The notes under the pieces: generated by a model | What the model saw: the letters and a program-made list of their open reading frames with translations, nothing else | The model's database searches: none | Told to the model about the DNA's origin: nothing | Part shown: in pieces, positions 56,395 to 62,000 of the stretch | How positions within the stretch are numbered: position 1 is the stretch's first letter | Layout of the letters: the number at the start of each line of letters is the position of its first letter | Program-made: the position numbers and the translations under genes | Source: Gnetum montanum | Taxonomy: Eukaryota; Streptophyta; Gnetopsida; Gnetales; Gnetaceae | NCBI GenBank assembly: GCA_015680685.1 | Contig: MNCI01034769.1 | Span: 652,245-714,244, forward strand | Length of the DNA stretch: 62,000 nt | Reading direction: 5' to 3'

Positions 56395-57198
56395 TGATGA
56401 GTGGCGAGGTACCCCTACACTCAACCATACGAAATGAGCATAGCACGCACGATCTAGTCGAACTCCGCAAATGAACTAGTTGTGGCACCTAGACAGTTAT
56501 CCTTAGGCCGCAGTTCGCTATCTTCCCACCTGGACTAGTATTATATTTGTCACATATGGTTTATTCTAGATGATGTGTATGATGTGTTTCCTAATTCTAA
56601 CGCTACTCCTGAAGGTAGTGGAAAATAGTATTAATTAAGCTAAGCTAGGAGGAAAAGGGTAAGAGAATCTAATCTAGCCTAAGTGCGACGAGCAACTGAT
56701 TCCTTGATCAACCGTACACATCTTGGACCTCGTGCATGACTACCACTAGGATTACCAAGCACAGATCCTAGGTACGCCACTAGGCTACCAAGTAGTCACA
56801 CTTAAATGCTCGTAATCAAGTCGTACTCGTTCCGTGTTCTAGGAGTTAAAGGGTGAGAGAGAAAAAATAATAAATAACATTAAATAAATAAATAAATAAA
56901 TAAATAAGTGACTACTGCAAAGATGAAGTAATTTCAATCTTTATTGCCAGTCATGTGCGTGTCCAAGTACGTCACACTCGAATAAAGACACCGTACAATT
57001 ACATTCACCAAATTGCGGGCAAACATGGAAAAATAATCTACCTCTGGAGGGATCAAACTGCCAGAGCTTCGCTACTTCTAACTCCTAATTAATGTACAAG
57101 GGAGAGCTGTGTCTTATTGATAGATATGATGGTGGACTGCGATATCGTGTACGTGATATCATAGGGAAGATGCAATATCACGGTAACACGTCTCATCA
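56395..57198 (-). repeat. Element B 5' LTR (804 bp)
   Basis: Ends TGATGAGTGGCG..GTCTCATCA, abutting the PBS on the left. It contains AATAAAG near 56940 (minus) and palindrome copies at 57135-57185. The start TGATGAGTGGCGAGGTACCC is nearly the same as El-1 (TGATGAGCGGCGAGGTACCC), which links the subfamilies. Confidence 0.9.
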
Positions 57199-57545
57199 TA
57201 TAGGTTCATAAAGAAAATAAGGACGCTGCCAAAGAAAATAGAAGGTTAACAAGTAGAAAGTAAAATTAGAAGAATACCTTAAGTACCAACAAGAGTGATT
57301 AGTCAAAGTCAACCAGGATGTGAAGAGATTAATTGTTGAATACTAGAATCTCTCAATGGAGTAGGTGTGTGCATTAAGGAAAATGTTGGCTATAGAAATT
57401 ATTACCTAAAAAAATAAGATGCTAAAATTTGAGAAGGTCAAAAATCACTACAAAGGCTAGTTTAGCATGCTAAAAGAAGTTAATGAAAAAGAAATCTACC
57501 TTGCCAAGGCTAAGATGAATGATGCCCTCCAACAAATCCAGCAAT
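57199..57545 (+). pseudogene. Plus-strand ORF3 fragment to the right of element B
   Basis: Codons read VHKENKDAAKENRRLTS, then VNQDVKRL, LSMEE-like MEEVCAL, KFEKVKNHYKG, EKEIHLAKAKMNDALQQIQQ and a stop. This follows B ORF3 (EEENKQLVADNLRLTS; VNQDVSRL; SMEEVHAIR; KEIHMAKAQINN) but at far lower identity, nearer to A ORF3. It begins within about 3 codons of where the left fragment (48779) stops. It is probably the insertion target of B, perhaps part of C. Confidence 0.6.
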
Positions 57546-58899
57546 AAGGCTTTCCTTTTATTTTACTTTTTTTTTCCTAAACTAGAGTTTCCTTTTTAAG
57601 AGTGTTCCTCTATAAGTTGTTTCTACTTTTTGTTTCATTACAATCTTATTACATAGAGTTACTTTTAAGGATCTTTAATGAGCTTGTCCAAGTTTTCTTT
57701 GCTTGTATTTTATTTCCTTTAAAAAATAAAATAATGTATTCATTTCTTATTTCATGCCTTCAAATCTGATTATAGTTTTTAGGTACCATTATACTTTTCA
57801 TTTTGCATTAGAAGGGGAGTACTAAATTTTATCATACATGGTTGAAGGGTAAAGCTAAAATTTATCCTTCTAAGAAAAATAACTAAAGACCCTAAATTTT
57901 TATCCTTGATGCTCCTGGCCCTTAGACACTTCCTAAATGTTACTTAAATGAAATTAGGCTTGTATTTAATGTAACCTACTAGAAAAGAAATAATGATAAA
58001 ATATATCATCACATTTGGGATATGAATTTAAGTTAGTGTCTATGCTATCTAGGGTTGGAATTTCAAGATTTAATAAATCGAATATATACATTTGACAGTA
58101 TTTTACTAGTATACATATTAATTTCATATATTTCATTGGAAAAATAAACCATATATTATGGTTTCAAAGAAAATATAAGTCTATATACCCATCAAATTCT
58201 AGGCCTAACGTTAGAACCAGTGGTTTGGGAACAACCCCCAATAGTAGAGTTTACCTTGGTGCAAAGTCATTTTGTGTCTATGGTGTAGATTCAAATCTAA
58301 CCCCCATACATCAACATGAAAATATAAAAAACAAAGATAAGAGAAGAGGAGAACTCCTTTTTTATTCTAATTGGGATATTAACACACCCTTAATCCACTT
58401 TGATAGGTTAAGCTCATGATTCTACAACCATGTTCATCCATACATTCTCATGCCCACATATTTGTCCACATTGCAATCGAAAAATTGGTTGGTATGTCTT
58501 GGAAATGTTCTCTACATCTTACTTATTGGCTGAAGCACCCATGAGAAATTATCACAAAAATTTTATACAAGAAGCTTGGCATTACCAAAACTCTAGCTCT
58601 TACATGTCTCTACTATATATCTAATGACCAAGGTCATATTACTATTATATTATGAAAAAAAATGCAAAGAATGTGGGTTGAATAAAATGCAATGTTTATT
58701 AATTAGAAATAATAATATAATTTTTTTCTAAATCATGCATGCAAGCTTATCATTGGTTTTCCACAACTTGAACTTCTTAATTTCATCGACCAAAGATTTT
58801 ATGATTTAGTCCAATCAATATGATTGTGTCACATGCCATTCCCATATGTCAATGAATATGATCATTCGTTGTGTAAAATTTTCATGTAGAATGAAAATA
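57546..58899. other. No gene recognised
   Basis: AT-rich DNA. The expected 3' LTR of a plus-strand element after ORF3 is not found. TGCTATCTAGG near 58043 resembles leader words of C and E, but no PBS is present. Frames at 58225-58624 match nothing. Confidence 0.35.
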
Positions 58900-59322
58900 A
58901 TTCGTATCACTCATTTAACTTGTAGAATAATGATGAAGGTACATGGAATTGAAAGGAATATAAACTATAGAAAACTTTATTAATGGAACTATTGGGATAC
59001 TATTAATAGCCCTGGTTTATCTTTGTGTGACACTTAGGAACTTAAAGGCAATCTAGCACTACCACCATAGTTAGACCATCAGACTGGATGGATGATCAGT
59101 TCCTTCGTGTCTCACTTCACTTGGCTCTTATCACTTGTCAATCTAGCTTTCCAACTCCATGCTGATACAACCTCTAAACCCAACCTTAAATGTCACAAGT
59201 CAAACCCATCCCCAAGGATACCATGAATAGTTATAACTTCTCATAATAAGGCACCCCTTCTTCAAAGGTTAATATCATAATTAATATACAACTCCACCCT
59301 TAACAAGAAATAGGATGTTACA
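58900..59322 (-). repeat. 3' LTR of chromovirus element H (outer edge approximate)
   Basis: Its inner edge is clear: on the minus strand TGTAACATCCTATTTC starts right after a polypurine run. TGTAACA.CC is a common start of plant chromovirus LTRs. The outer edge and any target duplication could not be placed. Confidence 0.5.
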
Positions 59323-59337
59323 ATCTACCCCCTTAAG
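59323..59337 (-). other. Polypurine tract of element H
   Basis: The minus strand reads CTTAAGGGGGTAGAT immediately before the LTR start TGTAACATCC. Confidence 0.65.
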
Positions 59338-59459
59338 ATTCCAGCTCATGCTCGAGTGGTTCTTCTATGTCTAACTATGTAGTAATTACATGCTTACTAA
59401 GCTTTTCACTTTCAGCTCCATTATTATCTGTACATAAGAAAAACTACATAATATTTTTT

Positions 59460-60000
59460 TATTAATTTCATAATGAGCATAATTATTATTCATCATCGTG
59501 ATGATCAAAAAGTTGAGGATATGTGTTAAGAATAAGCTTTCTGTTTTCCCAGATTTAGTGATAATAGTTTGACCATTGGATAAGTACTTTATTGATGGTT
59601 TTATTATGGAGTTTCTTTATTCTTTGATCCTTGATTGCAATTGGTTTAACCTCAAAACTTGTGTTAGATCTTAGAGGCAAAGCGTTCCAACCCAGTACAT
59701 AGGATATGTCATTCTTATGCAACTTCTTAAGGAAACTCACATGGAACACAAGATGAATTTTTAAATTCGCTAAAAGATCTAACCAATAGGCTACTTCACC
59801 AATTTGTTCTAAAACTTCAAAATTTCCATAATATCTAGGGGCTAACTTCATATATCTTCCCAAATTAAGAGAACTCTTGGTGGGTTTAACTCTCAGCGAT
59901 ACTTAATCTCCAAGCTGAAATTCCTTCTTAAGGCATTGCTAATTCACATAACCCCTATACTTATCCTAGGTTACCTACCAATTTTGTGTCACCCTTGTAA
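59460..60000 (-). pseudogene. Chromovirus integrase C-terminus and chromodomain (element H)
   Basis: The open frame 59555-59863 reads MKLAPRYYGNFEVLEQIGEV, AYWLDLLANLKIHLVFHVSF, LKKL. This is the GPY/F-like end of Del/Tekay-type integrases (KL.PRYYGPFEVLERIG.VAY.L.LP....IHPVFHVS.L). It is followed by VKPIAIKDQRIKKLHNKTIN then KVLIQWSNYYH, the start of a chromodomain, which directs insertion toward modified histones. The stop at 59555 falls just before the expected aromatic/TWE part of the chromodomain. Confidence 0.85.
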
Positions 60001-61620
60001 TGATATTTTCCATGATTTTTATTTCTTCTTCCTTCCATTATGCTCTTAAGGTTGGATCTGGCCAAGTTAGTGATGTTCAACAATTTCATCTATATAAAAC
60101 TTCAAATGGGGTTCTATGTATAAATCCTTGAGAATTATTGTTGTAAGGAAATTTAGCCAAATGTAGATAATTCTTCCATATTTTGGGTCAACTCCCAACA
60201 TAGCTTTGTAGAATATCTTTGATTATTCAATTAATACCTTCTATTTGGTTGTCTATTTCTTGGTGATATGTTGTGCTAAATTTCAATTAGGCCCTAAGTT
60301 CCTTGAAGAAATTTCACTAAAATTCAAAGATAAACTTAGGATCTCTATCTAATGTGATTCATTTTAAGCATTCATGTAGTCAAGATACCTCACATACAAA
60401 TTTTTTGGCTACATCTTTGGTTATGTTTGTAGATTTTAAAGGTATAAAATGAGCCATCTTCAACAAATGATCAACTACCACTAGGATAGAACCATTCCCT
60501 TTCTTGGTCATTCATAATCCCACAATGAAATCCATAGTAACCTCTTTCCATTTCCATGCTGAAACTTCCAAAGGTTGTAACAATTCACTTAGTTTCTTTT
60601 TTTATTATTTTTTTAATTTTTGACTCAACTTTCACCATTTGACATGTTGAACAATTTTTAATGTATGTGGATACATCATTTTTCATACTACGTCAAAAAA
60701 AAAACTTTCATATCATCACATAGGTTTTAATATATCTAGGGTATTATACATATGGCACTTTGTGGGGTTCGGACAATAACTTAAGCCTTCAATTTCCTTC
60801 TAGTATCCACACTTTGTCTTCTTTCCTCAACAAATCTTTTAGCAAGAGGTTGTATTAAGGTTTAGAAGATATTTTGGTTAGAATATGCTTAAAATATGAG
60901 TTTTTTCTTTTTTTTTTCTTTGATTTCCTCTACCATGGAAGTTATCACAACACCAATCACTAGGTTCCACATATGGCTAACGGCTTCAACAACTATACTT
61001 TGTTCTCCTAGAATGTATTTAATTTCAAATTTGTATTTGGCTGATAATTCCACCATCTTTGTTGTCTAGTGTTCAGCATAGGTTATATCTGTAAGTATTC
61101 TAAGCTTTTATGATATGTTTTTAGTATGAAACTTTTACTAGAAAGGTATTATCTTCAAACCTTTAAGGCATGAACAATTGTTAGTAATTGTAAATCATAG
61201 GTCGAATAATTTATCTCAGTACCTTGTAATTTATGAGACCCAAAACATACGACCACTTTATCTTCTTACAGAAAAAACTACATTGATCCCTACTCCACAA
61301 GCATCCATAGATACTTAAAATGTTAATTCTTCATCTAGAGTACTCACGATGGGAACTATGGTTAATAGCATCTTTAGTCTCAAGAAAGCTTCCTTGCATC
61401 TTTCATTAAACTTAAACATGTGTTTTTCTTACAAAAAATCAATCAAGGAGACTACCAAAGTTGAATAATATTTAATGAAATAGTGATAAAAACCTTTTAA
61501 ATCCAAAAAACTCCCAACTACTATAGTATCCTTAAGGTTTGGCCATTCACAAACAATAATGACTTTTCATGGATGTGAAACACCACTAATTTCAGCTTAG
61601 CATTTTTTTTAATGGAAATT
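60001..61620 (-). pseudogene. Chromovirus RT end, RNase H and integrase core (element H)
   Basis: Minus-strand text: KDTIVVGSFLDLKGFYHYFI (end of RT; FLGL.GYYR.F in the family), CKEAFLRLKMLLTIVPI then STLDEEL and SMDACGVGINVVF (start of RNase H, with TDAS/TDAC-type catalytic Asp), LKGLKIIP, and integrase pieces near 60500-60540 and 60110-60330. Heavily decayed. The upstream parts (gag, PR, most of RT) are not seen in the 0.4 kb left in the window. Confidence 0.65.
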
Positions 61621-61719
61621 TGTATGCCTTAATGGTGCATTAGCGACGGCTATTATTCATGTGTACATGCTTTTACATTCGAGGAAATGCACAAAACAAT
61701 ATAGTTACAAATAACACGA

Positions 61720-61968
61720 TTGCTTACTGTTAGCTCTCTCCAGATTTCACCGCAATTCAAGGATGGAAGCCCAATTGTAGAGGGCAGTAACCGGCATCAC
61801 AAAAAGACATATTGCCATGCTAATTCCTGTTCTCAGCGTCAAGAGCTCAATAACAAGAGCAAGCTTAGAAAACCGAGGGTTGTTCCAGATCCGGAAGCAA
61901 AGCCAACACAAGCAGCAGCAGTAGTAAGAAAAGGCAGATCTCCACAGAAATTTGTTGCAGGATTATAG
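61720..61968 (+). CDS. Short coding-like ORF, unrecognised
   Basis: 82 codons: MLTVSSLQISPQFKDGSPIV.., a His/Asn/Ser-rich middle, then basic SKLRKPRVVPDPEAKPTQAA and RKGRSPQKFVAGL. It is GC-richer than the flanking chromovirus remnant and lacks the usual TE stops. Low-complexity Ala/Gln/Lys composition suggests an exon or 3' end of a host gene, possibly a different reading of a UTR. I recognise no domain. The start is the first ATG and may not be real. Confidence 0.3.
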   Translation: MLTVSSLQISPQFKDGSPIVEGSNRHHKKTYCHANSCSQRQELNNKSKLRKPRVVPDPEAKPTQAAAVVRKGRSPQKFVAGL

Positions 61969-62000
61969 CTCCAACCTTTAATTCCAACCCCAATTTGAAG

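Larger units (their letters stand above)
48780..57198 (-). mobile_element. Element B: pol-less Ty3/gypsy element with gag and ORF3
   Basis: In transcription order: 5' LTR 56395-57198, PBS 56376-56393, gag 56261-54393, non-coding spacer to about 52400, ORF3 52323-49534, PPT, 3' LTR 49363-48780 (outer about 300 bases missing). No protease, RT, RNase H or integrase motif is present in any frame between gag and the spacer. It would have depended on another element for replication. Gag and ORF3 are better preserved than in A, C and E. The two LTRs differ by roughly 8% by eye over the shared part. Confidence 0.8.

Noticed and set aside
58010-58050. Possible LTR end and PBS (ATCATCACATTTGGG) before a leader-like word TGCTATCTAGG
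   Set aside because: The PBS match to tRNA-Asp is too poor and no LTR text precedes it.
58205-58330. tRNA-like or SINE-like segment with GATTCAAATC (box B-like)
   Set aside because: No convincing box A at the right distance, no cloverleaf and no tail or target duplication visible.

Overview
This is a stretch of a large, AT-rich plant nuclear genome, made up almost entirely of old, nested LTR retrotransposons of the Ty3/gypsy superfamily with a few decayed fragments of host genes. There are no operons, bacterial-style genes, rRNA genes, tRNA genes or CRISPR arrays. The plant assignment rests on primer-binding sites complementary to plant tRNA-Asp, gag/pol of Athila/Tat-like and chromovirus type, a CYP71-clan P450 pseudogene and a FANCJ-type helicase fragment. 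The heavy decay and nesting would suit a gymnosperm or another giant genome, but that is inference. No intact host gene is visible. All identities and boundaries were read by eye; no alignment was run.

Layout. 1-3.3 kb: 5' end of a minus-strand Ty3/gypsy element (G) with a well-preserved gag broken by one amber codon, and its LTR-like flank. 3.3-12.8 kb: mostly unassignable AT-rich DNA holding a FANCJ-like fragment (4.1-4.4 kb), a Myb/SANT-like ORF remnant (6.5-6.9 kb), small tandem repeats and an L1-like ORF1 remnant (about 11.4-11.9 kb). 12.85-18.55 kb: a complete minus-strand element (El-1) with two LTRs, PBS, PPT and the target duplication ATATA; it has lost most of gag-PR, RNase H plus most of integrase, and ORF3. 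18.6-23.1 kb: unassigned DNA with a GC-rich, internally deleted P450 pseudogene at 21.4-22.1 kb.

23.1-57.5 kb is a nested cluster. Element E (plus) has a solo LTR (F, target duplication ATTTT) in its leader and is cut inside reverse transcriptase by element C (plus, LTR from 28220). C runs gag-PR-RT-RNaseH-IN-spacer and is cut at 37285 by element A (minus, LTR 37286-38133). A carries a long third ORF (ORF3) between its pol and its 3' LTR. A breaks off in gag at 48536, next to an inverted ORF3 fragment and then element B (minus, about 48780-57198). B has gag and ORF3 but no pol. A plus-strand ORF3 fragment follows B. 58.9-61.6 kb: a minus-strand chromovirus remnant (RNaseH-IN-chromodomain-PPT-LTR). 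61.7-62.0 kb: a short coding-like ORF of unknown origin.

How the parts fit. El-1, E, C, A and B look like subfamilies of one lineage: same tRNA-Asp-type PBS, LTR ends TGAT..ATCA, TATAAATA core promoter, pol-ORF3 spacer and, where kept, ORF3. They differ in which modules were lost. El-1 keeps pol pieces only, and B keeps gag plus ORF3 only. Nonsense codons at the same pol positions are shared between separately inserted copies, which suggests spread of already defective templates in trans. The most interesting items are the pol-less gag+ORF3 element, ORF3 itself, the shared stops, the palindrome arrays present in both LTR and internal spacer, and the odd inverted junction at 48.5-48.8 kb.
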